Below are positions 1-7,974 of a stretch of DNA of 64,000 nt, piece after piece. Each line of letters starts with the position of its first letter. Within the stretch, counting starts at the first letter, position 1. The notes beneath the pieces are model-generated. The model was not told the DNA's origin. It was given only the letters and a program-made list of their open reading frames with translations, and searched no databases. The translations under genes and the position numbers were made by a program. Source of the stretch: Pseudomonas fluorescens (GTDB lineage: Bacteria > Pseudomonadota > Gammaproteobacteria > Pseudomonadales > Pseudomonadaceae); the NCBI RefSeq assembly GCF_004683905.1, contig NZ_CP038438.1, positions 2,852,001-2,916,000 of the forward strand, given 5' to 3'.

Positions 1-1752
1 CTTGATAAAAATAGCAAAGGCACATTTGAATTCTCAGATTTTTATTTTAGAAGAGTTCGGCGCTTGATACCTGCGCTATTGGTCACAATCGTAGCATCCT
101 ACATTGCATCATTTGTTCTCTTTTCGCCCGCAGATTTCAAACAAATGTCAGGGTCTACCCTGTACGCCCTTAGCGGAGTGTCAAATGTCTTCTTTTGGAT
201 GGAGAGCGGATATTTTGACACGTCTTCCATTGTTAAACCACTGCTACACACTTGGTCTCTCAGTGTAGAAATACAGTTCTACATAATTTGGCCTATCGTG
301 TTTTATCTTATAGCGAAGGCCGGTAAGGTAAAGTTACTCGCAACTTGCTTATGCGTTGTTGCTGGTTGTGCGGCCGCGGTGATTTATTTAGATAAGGATT
401 CGTCTGGGGCTTTTTTCTTGACCCCTTTCAGGATTCATGAGTTTTTATTTGGAGCTATAGTTGTATTGGTAGAGCGTTTCCGAATTAATAAGTTCTTGAA
501 TGGCTTGGCGTATTTGTTTGGTCTTGTTGTAATACTGTATTCAATGATGTTTTTCGATATTAGGGCTACTAAGTTTCCGGGATATGCAGCATTGCTCCCG
601 GTACTAGGTGCGTCATTGATGATCTATGCTGGTAATAGCACAGGGTTTTCTGCGCCGCTTAGATCTTGGCTGGCTACGAAAATTGGTGAGATAAGTTACT
701 CGCTGTATCTTGTGCACTGGCCTATTTACGTTTTTGTAAGTTATATCTTTTTTGAAAGAATTACTCCGCTCGGGGTTGTTGGACTGCTCATCGCAACTTT
801 CATTTTTGCTTTTGCTCTTTATGCTTTAATCGAAAAGCCATTTAGGAGTCCGGCCAATTCAAGGTTAAGTGGGGCGGAGTTCAGCTTGGCAACTTTGGGA
901 GTTGCAGCATTAGTTATGGTTGTTTCGTCGAGTAGCTGGGCAATGAACGGCTGGGATTGGCGACTGCCTGCTTCAATTAGGAATATAGCTAAAATTGACC
1001 ATGATGAGCTCGATAAATATGTTTGGAGGCGTCAAGATGCGTTCAATTTGAGGGGCGGCTTTGATTCGGAATCTGGTAAAGAAAAGGTTCTAGTAATAGG
1101 TGACTCGCAAGCGGCTGACCTTGTTAATATGCTTGCAGAGGGCGGTCATGCTGAAAAAATGGACATTGTTGCGAGGTCTTTATTCACCAATTGCAGTACT
1201 TTCTATCTTGAACCTGGTGAAGAAAATAATTTCTTTACCAAGGTTAATATTATGACCATACAAAGTCCTGAGCTTATTGAGCCATGTAAACTTCAAATGG
1301 CTCGTGTTCTGGACGCAAAGCTTCTCGATCAGGCCGATCGAGTGTATATAGCTTTTCGCTGGAATCCAGAAGCTATTAGCTATAACGAAAAAGCGATCGC
1401 TAAAATCGTATCGATGACAAAAGCAAAGGTATACGTATTCGGACGTAAAAACTTACTAAAAAGTAGTATTGAATTAGTCACCGCGCTTGGTCGCACCTCC
1501 GGAATTGACCATTTTGCCGCTAAATTTAAGAGCGACGAAACTAAGTCTCTAAATGAGCGATTGGCTGCCGCGAGAAATGTTAACTTTGTAGACCTCATGA
1601 AAATAACTTGTCCAAAAAAGACAAGTTGCGCCGTCTTGAGCCCAAATGAGACTGCCATATTTTTCGATCCATCCCACCTCTCAAAGGATGGGGCGGCATA
1701 TTTTGGTAAGTCCATCGCCGCGCTAATAGACTCCTCTAGTCTAAATAATTAG
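1..1752 (+). CDS. Acyltransferase 3 / SGNH-hydrolase fusion (O-antigen acetylase type), 5' truncated by window
   Basis: The reading frame is open from base 1, and the first visible codons encode an FYFRRVRRLIPALL motif typical of OafA/YrhL-type acyltransferases, so the true start lies left of the window. Multiple membrane segments fill about the first 300 codons (HTWSLSVEIQFYIIWP, LVHWPIY). A periplasmic SGNH-like domain follows, with VLVIGDSQA around 1084-1113 (nucleophile Ser codon 1105-1107) and a DPSH catalytic Asp/His pair at 1666-1677. The family transfers acyl groups, usually acetyl, to surface polysaccharide such as O-antigen. Codon use is clearly AT-richer than in nearly all other genes here, which suggests horizontal acquisition with a surface polysaccharide locus. 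Family assignment is firm; the acceptor sugar is unknown. Confidence 0.9.
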   Translation, partial: LDKNSKGTFEFSDFYFRRVRRLIPALLVTIVASYIASFVLFSPADFKQMSGSTLYALSGVSNVFFWMESGYFDTSSIVKPLLHTWSLSVEIQFYIIWPIVFYLIAKAGKVKLLATCLCVVAGCAAAVIYLDKDSSGAFFLTPFRIHEFLFGAIVVLVERFRINKFLNGLAYLFGLVVILYSMMFFDIRATKFPGYAALLPVLGASLMIYAGNSTGFSAPLRSWLATKIGEISYSLYLVHWPIYVFVSYIFFERITPLGVVGLLIATFIFAFALYALIEKPFRSPANSRLSGAEFSLATLGVAALVMVVSSSSWAMNGWDWRLPASIRNIAKIDHDELDKYVWRRQDAFNLRGGFDSESGKEKVLVIGDSQAADLVNMLAEGGHAEKMDIVARSLFTNCSTFYLEPGEENNFFTKVNIMTIQSPELIEPCKLQMARVLDAKLLDQADRVYIAFRWNPEAISYNEKAIAKIVSMTKAKVYVFGRKNLLKSSIELVTALGRTSGIDHFAAKFKSDETKSLNERLAAARNVNFVDLMKITCPKKTSCAVLSPNETAIFFDPSHLSKDGAAYFGKSIAALIDSSSLNN

Positions 1753-1799
1753 AGCAATAAAAATCTAAGTCAGCGTGGGTAAATTTCGACGCGGATGAA

Positions 1800-1854
1800 T
1801 GCACCAGCGATGCTAAAAAAGGCTGTACATCATTTTTGAAGCTGTACTGGTGCA
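1800..1854. repeat. Inverted repeat between convergent genes
   Basis: The 130-base gap between the acyltransferase and the SRAP gene holds an 8-bp inverted repeat (TGCACCAG at 1800-1807, CTGGTGCA at 1847-1854). Inside it are two copies of GCTGTAC (1822-1828 and 1841-1847). It sits between convergent genes, so it could end transcription or be a scar of a small mobile element. There is no clear U-tract. No gene is visible in the gap. Confidence 0.45.
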
Positions 1855-1882
1855 GCGCTTGAAAACGCTGAACGAGAGCTGA

Positions 1883-2563
1883 TCAATCGACGGATTTTAT
1901 CAGATCCGGGCCCTGATTCCGTACATTCCCCACGGCCCGGTCAACCTTGAACCACTCGAACACCTCTGTGGGCTCGCCCTGGTGCAGCACCATCTGTTCG
2001 GCGCGTTCTTTCGGCGTGGCCGGATCCAACCATTCCCGGGCGAGCTCAGGCGATAACGCTACCGGCCGCCGGTCGTGGATATCGACCATGCCCCCGGCGC
2101 TGTCGGCTGTGATGATCACGAAGCCGTCGTGCTCGCTTGGTCTGTGTTCTTGATTCGGGTATTGGCCGATGGCAGCACAGAGAATCGGCGAGCCATCCCG
2201 ATGCCGGATCAAGTAGGGCTGTTTCTTCGGTCCGCCTTCGTCGACCCACTCGAACCAGTTGTTGATAGCGATGATTGCCCGGTGCGGCCAGATGGCACGG
2301 AAGAACGGGCCGTGTGCGACCTTCTCCACTCGAGCATTGATCGGCGCGGCGCGATCCTTCGCCCAGTGTGGGCGCCATCCCCAGCGAACCATGTCGGCGT
2401 GCAGGAACTGTCCTTCCTGATGGAAGAGGGCGAGCTGCGCTGTCGGCGCGGCGTTGTAGCGCTCGAGCGGTTGCTCGCCGGTCGAGTTGACTAGAGCGTT
2501 GGGCATGCTGAGCGCCGCTACGAAGTCGTGAATGCCGCTGTACTGGGTTAGTCGTCCACACAT
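1883..2563 (-). CDS. SOS response-associated peptidase (SRAP/HMCES/YedK family)
   Basis: This 226-aa SRAP protein covalently caps abasic sites in single-stranded DNA through its N-terminal Cys. The start at 2563 is chosen because it exposes Met-Cys-Gly-Arg-Leu, leaving the catalytic Cys2 after Met removal. A GAGGAG ribosome-binding site lies just upstream, whereas longer reading frames would bury the Cys. Other family hallmarks are PINARVEKVA, the NWFEW motif with its catalytic Glu, and VDIHDRRPVAL with the active-site His. It lies 23 bp behind the hypothetical gene at 2587-3312, which has a LexA-type box upstream, so both genes are probably induced by DNA damage. Family and start are well supported; SOS control is inferred. 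Confidence 0.93.
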   Translation of the reverse strand: MCGRLTQYSGIHDFVAALSMPNALVNSTGEQPLERYNAAPTAQLALFHQEGQFLHADMVRWGWRPHWAKDRAAPINARVEKVAHGPFFRAIWPHRAIIAINNWFEWVDEGGPKKQPYLIRHRDGSPILCAAIGQYPNQEHRPSEHDGFVIITADSAGGMVDIHDRRPVALSPELAREWLDPATPKERAEQMVLHQGEPTEVFEWFKVDRAVGNVRNQGPDLIKSVD

Positions 2564-2586
2564 TGCCCGCTCCTCGCATGGTTCCT

Positions 2587-3312
2587 TCAGCGTAGACCCG
2601 TCGGTGCCGACTTCGTCACAAAACCTTTTCCGGTGCAAGTTGGGCAGTCATCACGCGCATCAAATCGATCGAGGCAGGTGGGGCACATGCAAAAAGCCGC
2701 CGACTCGATGTGAGGACGCACCTTTTCAAAGGCGTGTAGGTCGCGCTCTTCCTGGGCGACTTGCGCAACATCAACCAGAGCGCGGTAAGCGTATGGATCA
2801 TCCATTGGCTTGTAATCAACACCGCGAACGACTCGTTCGGTTTCAACCAGCTGATACAGGCGCCCGTTCAATTCCAGCATCAGGCCTGAGATTGTCCCAA
2901 TGTTCCGGGAAAGCCCCAAGGTCAGCCGCACACCGTCTGCGCCAGAGTAAACCTTGCCGTCGTAGGTAAAGGAGGCGCCGCGTGGTTCGTCGCTTTCGAA
3001 GTTGAAGATCGACCGGCTGATCGTACCCAGCAATTTCCCGTTGTCGATCCGCACGACGTCATAGGTCGACGCTCCGCGGTACTGGCCCGGCGAGTTCTGC
3101 AACTCCTCCACGGCGTGCCAGTAGGCAGCGTCTGCCATCTCGTTCATGTCGAACTGCTCAAGCTGATCAATGAGTCCCTCTGTATGCAGGGTGGCCGCCA
3201 TTTGATGAAGCGTTTCCCGGTGCCCCTCGGGGTTTTGCAGTCGAAAGTCCTGGTCGTCGAGAGTTGCGCGCCATCGCTGGAGCCGGAAAGATTTGGCTTG
3301 GTTGAAATTCAT
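2587..3312 (-). CDS. Hypothetical protein with C-terminal Cys-rich (zinc-binding-like) tail
   Basis: This 241-aa protein is not recognised. The body is soluble and mixed alpha/beta. The last 35 residues carry CMCPTC and CPTCTGKGF, two CPxC knuckles (about Cys210/213 and Cys223/226) resembling a zinc ribbon or DnaJ-type CxxCxGxG motif. The start at 3312 (MNFNQ) is preferred over 3333, because the LexA-like box at 3337-3352 would place the transcription start close to or past 3333. Neither start has a good ribosome-binding site. It is transcribed with the downstream SRAP gene, so a role in DNA damage or nucleic-acid binding is a reasonable guess but not shown. Confidence 0.75.
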   Translation of the reverse strand: MNFNQAKSFRLQRWRATLDDQDFRLQNPEGHRETLHQMAATLHTEGLIDQLEQFDMNEMADAAYWHAVEELQNSPGQYRGASTYDVVRIDNGKLLGTISRSIFNFESDEPRGASFTYDGKVYSGADGVRLTLGLSRNIGTISGLMLELNGRLYQLVETERVVRGVDYKPMDDPYAYRALVDVAQVAQEERDLHAFEKVRPHIESAAFCMCPTCLDRFDARDDCPTCTGKGFVTKSAPTGLR

Positions 3313-3336
3313 GGAGGGGGATTCGCTGTACATGTG

Positions 3337-3352
3337 CTGTATGCATGTACAG
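3337..3352 (-). promoter_or_regulatory. LexA (SOS) operator candidate
   Basis: CTGTATGCATGTACAG fits the gammaproteobacterial LexA consensus CTGT-N8-ACAG, with both half-sites perfect and an AT-alternating core. It lies directly upstream of the minus-strand gene pair that includes the SRAP protein, as expected for an SOS operator. Confidence 0.7.
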
Positions 3353-3474
3353 TAATCGAGGCTTGGTAGGTGAGCGAGGGTAAGGCGACGAGTTGCGCGT
3401 CAGTCGTCTACTTGAACTAAAAGCTGACCTGTGAGTCAGGTTGATTGTAGATATCCACCCATCGAGGGCAATTC

Positions 3475-3714
3475 ATGTGCAATTACACGATCCAATACCT
3501 GTTCAACGGCGAGCCTCGTACACAAGTGATTGAGCTGAACCAATCTGAGCTCGCAGTTCAAGATGCCGCTATGCATCTGCTTGAGCTACATTTTGGAGAT
3601 GGCGAGAATAGCTTGATCATGCCGACAGCCGATTCGACTGCTGGAGAGATCCTAGAGCAGGCCAGCCTGGTTGGAATCACTAAAATCGAAGTGCGTGTTG
3701 CCGGAGAGGTTTAA
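3475..3714 (+). CDS. Small hypothetical protein
   Basis: A 79-aa acidic protein starting MCNYTIQYLFNG, with a GAGGG ribosome-binding site about 6 nt upstream. It has no signal peptide or membrane segment and looks like a compact alpha/beta fold. It runs divergently from the SOS pair, so the 160-bp gap contains promoters for both directions. Codon use is less GC-biased than core genes. I do not recognise a family; coding is supported by the ribosome-binding site, isolation and lack of a better frame. Confidence 0.65.
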   Translation: MCNYTIQYLFNGEPRTQVIELNQSELAVQDAAMHLLELHFGDGENSLIMPTADSTAGEILEQASLVGITKIEVRVAGEV

Positions 3715-3921
3715 CCATACGGGTAGCGGCCGTCTGATTTGTATCACTTGGGCGGCGGCTTTCGGTCAATAGCAGCCAGATGTCGCGGATCACACTGGGC
3801 GGGATTGCTGTTTATTTTCGCAGGCGCTAGCCTCGCCAAATTTAAAATGCACAAATCAAGGGCATGCCGATGTAGAGCAGCACCTGATGAAAATGCGTTA
3901 GTAGAGATTGAGAAAGCGATT

Positions 3922-4386
3922 ATGACTTTACGCCCCGCAACTGATTCTGATCGAGCAGCCCTTTTTGACTTGCATCGAACAGTCTTCCAGAGTCACATCG
4001 AGAAAATATGGGGCTGGAATGAAAGTTGGCAACTCTCAAATTTTGCAGCGGAGTTCGCGTGCGCAGCCACTTCAGTTATTGAAGCTGATGGCCAGATTGT
4101 TGGATACGTTCAGATCCTGGACCAGGAAGATCGGATCTATGTTCAGAACATCGCTATTTCACAGGAGTTTCAAGGCAAGGGCATTGGTACCCGCATTCTA
4201 AAGAAACTCCAGCTGAACGCGGCTGCCCGAAATGTACCCGTGCAATTGGGCGTTTTCCGAACAAACACATTGGCACAAAGGCTCTATGAAAGTCTGGGCT
4301 TTCGCCGGACTGGCGAAACACCCACTTTATATCGAAATGTCTTAGGCTGCGAACTAAAATTCGAGTTATATCAAAGGCTTGGGTAG
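3922..4386 (+). CDS. GNAT family N-acetyltransferase
   Basis: A 154-aa protein starting MTLRPATDSDRAALF, the usual GNAT N-terminus. The frame is open further upstream but that extension has no GNAT features. The acetyl-CoA pyrophosphate loop is visible as QEFQGKGIGTRIL (Q/RxxGxG/A), preceded by the beta-4 strand IYVQNIAISQ. The C-terminus has the typical LYESLGFRRTGETPTLYRN block. It acetylates an unknown amine in the cytoplasm. The gene stands alone in an accessory stretch and is AT-richer than the core genes. Confidence 0.88.
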   Translation: MTLRPATDSDRAALFDLHRTVFQSHIEKIWGWNESWQLSNFAAEFACAATSVIEADGQIVGYVQILDQEDRIYVQNIAISQEFQGKGIGTRILKKLQLNAAARNVPVQLGVFRTNTLAQRLYESLGFRRTGETPTLYRNVLGCELKFELYQRLG

Positions 4387-4390
4387 CTAA

Positions 4391-4454
4391 CGGCCAGAAG
4401 CGGATGGTTGAACAGTCGCTGATTTTGTAGAAGCTGAACGACCGCTTTTGGCCG
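4391..4454. repeat. Imperfect inverted repeat 3' of the GNAT gene
   Basis: CGGCCAGAAGCGG (4391-4403) and CCGCTTTTGGCCG (4442-4454) pair over 13 bp with one mismatch, enclosing 38 nt. It lies between a plus-strand and a minus-strand gene end, and may act as a terminator or be a repeated Pseudomonas intergenic element. Confidence 0.5.
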
Positions 4455-4461
4455 AAACCGG

Positions 4462-4672
4462 TCACTCGGGCGCCATCAAAACGGCCAAGGTCATCTTAAT
4501 GAACTCCTCGTTCTTGTCGATCGTCCAGAGTGCGCCGCGGACGTTCTCTGCGACATCTGCCGATCCGCGCTGCTCGACCCAGTTGGACAGCTCCATGATG
4601 GCGGCTTCGAGGGCGAGCTGGTTTTTCGTTGATCTTGAAGAGCAGGGAAGGGAGTAGGTCGGAGTTGGGCAT
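4462..4672 (-). pseudogene. Frameshifted small conserved-type gene
   Basis: Two overlapping minus-strand frames together make one sensible protein. The 5' part reads MPNSDLLPSLLFKINEK, with an AAGGA ribosome-binding site 6 nt upstream. The 3' part continues in another frame as QLALEAAIMELSNWVEQ to the stop at 4462. Removing a single base of the GG at about 4620-4621 joins EK to QLALEAA without a gap and gives an intact helical protein of about 69 aa. The C-terminal half looks conserved-type (amphipathic helix, then a DKNEEFIKM segment). I read this as a one-base insertion that breaks the gene, or a sequencing error. The function is unknown. Confidence 0.65.
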
Positions 4673-4771
4673 TTTGGTTTCCTTGGCAGCCAAGGCATCA
4701 GCGTAGCACCGTGTTACATGAAGAGTGTTTTAACGATTGGCAGGACGCCGGAGAGGGGAGAAATCGGTCGG

Positions 4772-4804
4772 AGTTATGGAACGCGCCCACAAAAGTTATG
4801 GAAC
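4772..4804. repeat. Two direct copies of AGTTATGGAAC, 22 bp apart
   Basis: Copies occupy 4772-4782 and 4794-4804. The 22-bp period is two helical turns. They may be a protein-binding site or the remnant end of an insertion sequence. No gene occupies 4673-4841. Confidence 0.4.
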
Positions 4805-4841
4805 ACATATCGAAAGGCAGAAATTTTCGTAAACGCCAGAA

Positions 4842-4875
4842 ACGACAAAGCCCTGAATAATCAGGGCTTTGTCGT
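4842..4875 (-). terminator. Terminator downstream of tRNA-Ser
   Basis: A perfect 15-bp inverted repeat (ACGACAAAGCCCTGA at 4842-4856, complement at 4861-4875) with a 4-nt loop lies just past the 3' end of the tRNA. On the minus strand it is followed by a short T run. It fits an intrinsic terminator for the tRNA. Confidence 0.8.
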
Positions 4876-4883
4876 ACATAAGA

Positions 4884-4971
4884 TGGCGGAGGCGATGGGA
4901 TTCGAACTCATGGACCTGTTACAGTCGACGGTTTTCAAGACCGTTGCCTTAAACCACTCGGCCACACCTCC
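4884..4971 (-). tRNA. tRNA-Ser (anticodon TGA)
   Basis: The 88-nt minus-strand sequence folds as a class II tRNA. The acceptor GGAGGTG pairs with CGCCTCC and the anticodon arm CGGTCTTGAAAACCG places TGA in the loop. There is a long serine-type variable arm, a GTTCGAATCC T-loop, and an encoded CCA end at 4884-4886. Confidence 0.97.
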
Positions 4972-5094
4972 GTTTGCGTTGCGGGCGCCATAATACCTGA
5001 ATGAAACACACTGTCAAACTCTGTGCATGGCTTGTTACAGAGCGTCTGTTATGATCTTTGCCACTGAACGTTTCAAACCAACAGGAGTGTCGCC

Positions 5095-5766
5095 ATGCGC
5101 GAACAGGATTACGCAGTTCACAACAGCGTGCAGGCTGAGCAGCTAGAGGTTAGCCGCGTCCTGCGCAACACTTACGGTCTACTGGCGCTTACCCTTGCAT
5201 TCAGCGGTGTGATGGCGTTCGTGGCGCAGCAGATGCGTGTCGGCTACCCGAACATTTTCGTAGTGCTGATCGGTTTCTACGGGCTGTTCTTCCTCACCAA
5301 CAAACTCCGTGATTCTGCGTGGGGCCTGGTGTCCGCCTTTGCGCTGACCGGTTTCATGGGTTTCCTGCTCGGCCCGATCCTCAACCGTTACCTGGGCATG
5401 CAGGGCGGCGCTGAAGTGGTCAGTTCGGCATTCGCGATGACCGCGCTGGTGTTCGGTGGTCTCTCGGCCTACGTGCTGATCACCCGCAAGGACATGAGCT
5501 TCCTCGGTGGTTTCATCACCGCCGGTTTCTTCGTGTTGCTGGGTGCAACGCTGGCGAGCATGTTCTTCCAGATCAGCGGCCTGCAACTGGCGATCAGCGC
5601 CGGTTTCGTGCTGTTCTCGTCGGTGTGCATTCTGTTCCAGACCAGCGCGATCATCCACGGTGGCGAGCGCAACTACATCATGGCAACCATCAGCCTGTAT
5701 GTATCGATCTACAACCTGTTCATCAGCTTGTTGCAGATCTTCGGCATCATGAGCCGCGACGACTGA
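5095..5766 (+). CDS. Bax inhibitor-1 / YccA family inner-membrane protein
   Basis: This 223-aa protein has seven hydrophobic segments over nearly its whole length after a 25-residue polar N-terminus. The C-terminal block NYIMATISLYVSIYNLFI is characteristic of YccA/BI-1 proteins. The E. coli homologue YccA interacts with the FtsH-HflKC protease. An AGGAG ribosome-binding site precedes the ATG. The gene is monocistronic: divergent from the tRNA and closed by a strong terminator 16 bp past the stop. Confidence 0.93.
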   Translation: MREQDYAVHNSVQAEQLEVSRVLRNTYGLLALTLAFSGVMAFVAQQMRVGYPNIFVVLIGFYGLFFLTNKLRDSAWGLVSAFALTGFMGFLLGPILNRYLGMQGGAEVVSSAFAMTALVFGGLSAYVLITRKDMSFLGGFITAGFFVLLGATLASMFFQISGLQLAISAGFVLFSSVCILFQTSAIIHGGERNYIMATISLYVSIYNLFISLLQIFGIMSRDD

Positions 5767-5781
5767 TCGCTGTTTGTGAAT

Positions 5782-5815
5782 CAACAAAAAACCCGCTTCG
5801 GCGGGTTTTTTGTTG
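5782..5815 (+). terminator. Intrinsic terminator after the YccA-like gene
   Basis: A perfect 15-bp arm (CAACAAAAAACCCGC) with a TTCG loop is followed by its complement ending in a T6 run. This is a textbook rho-independent terminator, able to work on both strands. Confidence 0.95.
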
Positions 5816-6185
5816 CCCGTGCGAAAGCGTAGTGGCCTTTCGCCGACATTTTTTCAAGAAATCATGGCGCCTTTATGGAATTGGCCTACACCTAAGACAA
5901 GGAAGAACGGCAGGCGGTCGACAGGAGTCGGCATGCAGTAACACCTTCTACAGCCCCCGCATCCCATGTTTCTTCTTCTGTTCAAGCCCGGAGCGTCGCC
6001 CGGGTTGTCGTATTCGTTCATCCGGAAAACAGGAGGTCCTCCAAACCAGCCTACCCAGATTCAACCGTGAGTTGCTCTCGGCCCGCAAGCCGAGTCCCTG
6101 ATTATCAAAAAAATAATGGAGGCCCTGGTGGTCGGACTCGATTCATGGGTCGCTGCAGGCGTTGTCCCAATCAAGGAGATCATCG
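5816..6185. other. 370-bp intergenic region, no gene seen
   Basis: There is no convincing coding frame on either strand. The region must carry the promoter of the cytochrome gene at 6186, but I cannot identify its -35/-10 elements with confidence. The only clear signal is the AAGGAGA ribosome-binding site at about 6173. Confidence 0.5.
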
Positions 6186-7544
6186 ATGAACCAGCCCCAA
6201 GGAAAGCGTGCCGTATTGGCTATCACGACAGCACTGTTCAGTGCCTCGACTCTTGCCGGTGTCTACCCCGATTTTGGCTATCAGCCACCCGCCAGCCAAT
6301 ATTCAGGCCCGTTGTTCGAACTTAGCCAGAGTTACCCGACCCAAGCTCCCCAAGGAGCGCTGCCGGATTTTTTCAAAAAACTCCCGACCAAACCCGACAA
6401 CAACTTTGAAACCTGGCGTGCCTACATGGAGGAGGTGAAGCACTATTGCCTGGAAGGCAATGTCGAGGTTGATTGGAATGTACAGAAGAACAAGCTGCGT
6501 CAGTGGTACCACATGCCTTGGCAGCACTATGGCCCGCTGGGGCGTGAAGGTATTCATGGTCTGACCAAGGAAGCGCAGATTCCGGTCAAACAACTGGCAC
6601 AGACGCAGATCGCCAGTGGCCAGACCTACGCCGTGGGCATTTACAACGACATTGGCGCCTACACCATTGGCGAGGTCTGGAAAGATCCGAACAACCCGGA
6701 TCCTGGCTTCACTTCGCAACCCAAAAGCTTTGCCAATGGCACCGTAGTCTGCAAGGCATTGTTTGCCGATATTGATCGCACCACCGTACCGTTCCTCGTC
6801 AACCCGGTGTTGTGGCAAGGCTATATCACTGAAACTTTCACGTTCGCAAATCGCAAGATCAAAGATGTTGCGCTCATTCAGATGGACATCGCCGTGCGTG
6901 ATACCCGTATGAGCGACACAGGCTGGATTTTCGGCACCTTCCAGTACAACGGGGCTAAAACCGGCAAACCCGGTTGGGACAATCTCGTTCCGGTCGGGAT
7001 CATGTGGGGTAACGATCCGAAAGAAACCGGCAATGACTTCACCAATCCGACGCCGACTGAAACCAGAATCAACCCGGCATTGCAGCAGACGGCAATCAAC
7101 GCCAACACCAAAGAACTGCCGCCCACCCACCTGGGCTGGAACGGTCGCCTCAACGGGCCTGTAGACAACCCCAACAGTTCCTGCCTGAGCTGCCACGCCA
7201 CGGGTGAGTCGCCACAGGTGGCGATCATGAATCCCACCTTCCAGCCCAAGGACAAAATACCGAGCCCGGGTTCTGCGGAATGGATGAAGTGGTTCCAGAA
7301 TATTCCGGCGGGTCATCCGTTCACGCCAGGGACCAAGAGCACGGACTACAGTCTGCAACTGTCAGGCGGTCTGGTTAATTATTTCGAATGGAAATGTGAC
7401 ATGAGCGGGATCTACGCCGATGGCAAGAACGCCTGCGCCAAGGTTCAGAACCTCAAGTTGAAAATGCTCAAGACAGGCGACGACAATTCGCAGCCTCAGC
7501 AAAAAGTCATGCGTGACCCAAGCTTGCAGCAATTGCTCGAGTAA
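6186..7544 (+). CDS. Exported c-type cytochrome family protein, single haem motif
   Basis: A 452-aa protein. The start at 6186 (MNQPQGKR) is chosen over 6162 because AAGGAGA lies about 7 nt upstream and it begins a normal signal peptide ending near ALFSASTLAG. One CLSCH haem c-binding motif is visible at residues 333-337. The rest is large, Trp/Tyr-rich and soluble (QWYHMPWQHYGP near the N-terminus), with further Cys residues near the C-terminus. The expected location is the periplasm and the role is electron transfer or redox catalysis, but no substrate can be read from the sequence. It stands alone, with no partner dehydrogenase next to it, and belongs to a poorly characterised family. Confidence 0.82.
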   Translation: MNQPQGKRAVLAITTALFSASTLAGVYPDFGYQPPASQYSGPLFELSQSYPTQAPQGALPDFFKKLPTKPDNNFETWRAYMEEVKHYCLEGNVEVDWNVQKNKLRQWYHMPWQHYGPLGREGIHGLTKEAQIPVKQLAQTQIASGQTYAVGIYNDIGAYTIGEVWKDPNNPDPGFTSQPKSFANGTVVCKALFADIDRTTVPFLVNPVLWQGYITETFTFANRKIKDVALIQMDIAVRDTRMSDTGWIFGTFQYNGAKTGKPGWDNLVPVGIMWGNDPKETGNDFTNPTPTETRINPALQQTAINANTKELPPTHLGWNGRLNGPVDNPNSSCLSCHATGESPQVAIMNPTFQPKDKIPSPGSAEWMKWFQNIPAGHPFTPGTKSTDYSLQLSGGLVNYFEWKCDMSGIYADGKNACAKVQNLKLKMLKTGDDNSQPQQKVMRDPSLQQLLE

Positions 7545-7587
7545 AGTGCAGCAGCCTCCAGACGTCTCGGCGTCTGGAGGTTTTCAA

Positions 7588-7914
7588 TCAGTTGATCACC
7601 ATGCTGCCATCGGCCTGTTGCTTGTAAATCGTGTAGGGCAGCAAGAATGTGTCCAGCACACCTGAGACTGCTGCATCGACCACCAGGCCAAGGGAGGCGT
7701 TGTTGTAATTGAACGCGTCGACGTCATCCGGCTTTTCGGCGTGCAGCATGCAGAAGTCGTAGGTTGCACCGCTGTAAATGCGCGGAACAGCGCCGCAGTA
7801 GCTTTTCTTGGTCTTCAGCTGGTCCACGGAAGCCTTGTCGCTAAGCACGACGGTCTGCACCGTCCCGCACCCGCCGAGCATCAACAGCGTCAGCATCACT
7901 GCCTGAATTCTCAT
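7588..7914 (-). CDS. YceK/YidQ-like (DUF1375) lipoprotein
   Basis: A 108-aa protein starting MRIQAVMLTLLMLGGCG, a clear lipoprotein signal with the lipobox Cys at residue 16. The start at 7914 follows an AAAGGA ribosome-binding site; a longer frame to 7974 lacks one. The remainder (YCGAVPRIYSG, LDTFLLPYTIYKQ) matches the short YceK-type lipoproteins, which are probably outer-membrane attached and of unknown role. It converges with the cytochrome gene and follows the Lrp gene by 60 bp. Confidence 0.85.
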   Translation of the reverse strand: MRIQAVMLTLLMLGGCGTVQTVVLSDKASVDQLKTKKSYCGAVPRIYSGATYDFCMLHAEKPDDVDAFNYNNASLGLVVDAAVSGVLDTFLLPYTIYKQQADGSMVIN

Positions 7915-7974
7915 TACCGCCCAATCCTTTCGCCGGAAAAACCTCAATCTACGCCGAGCAGGCGCAAAAAGCAC

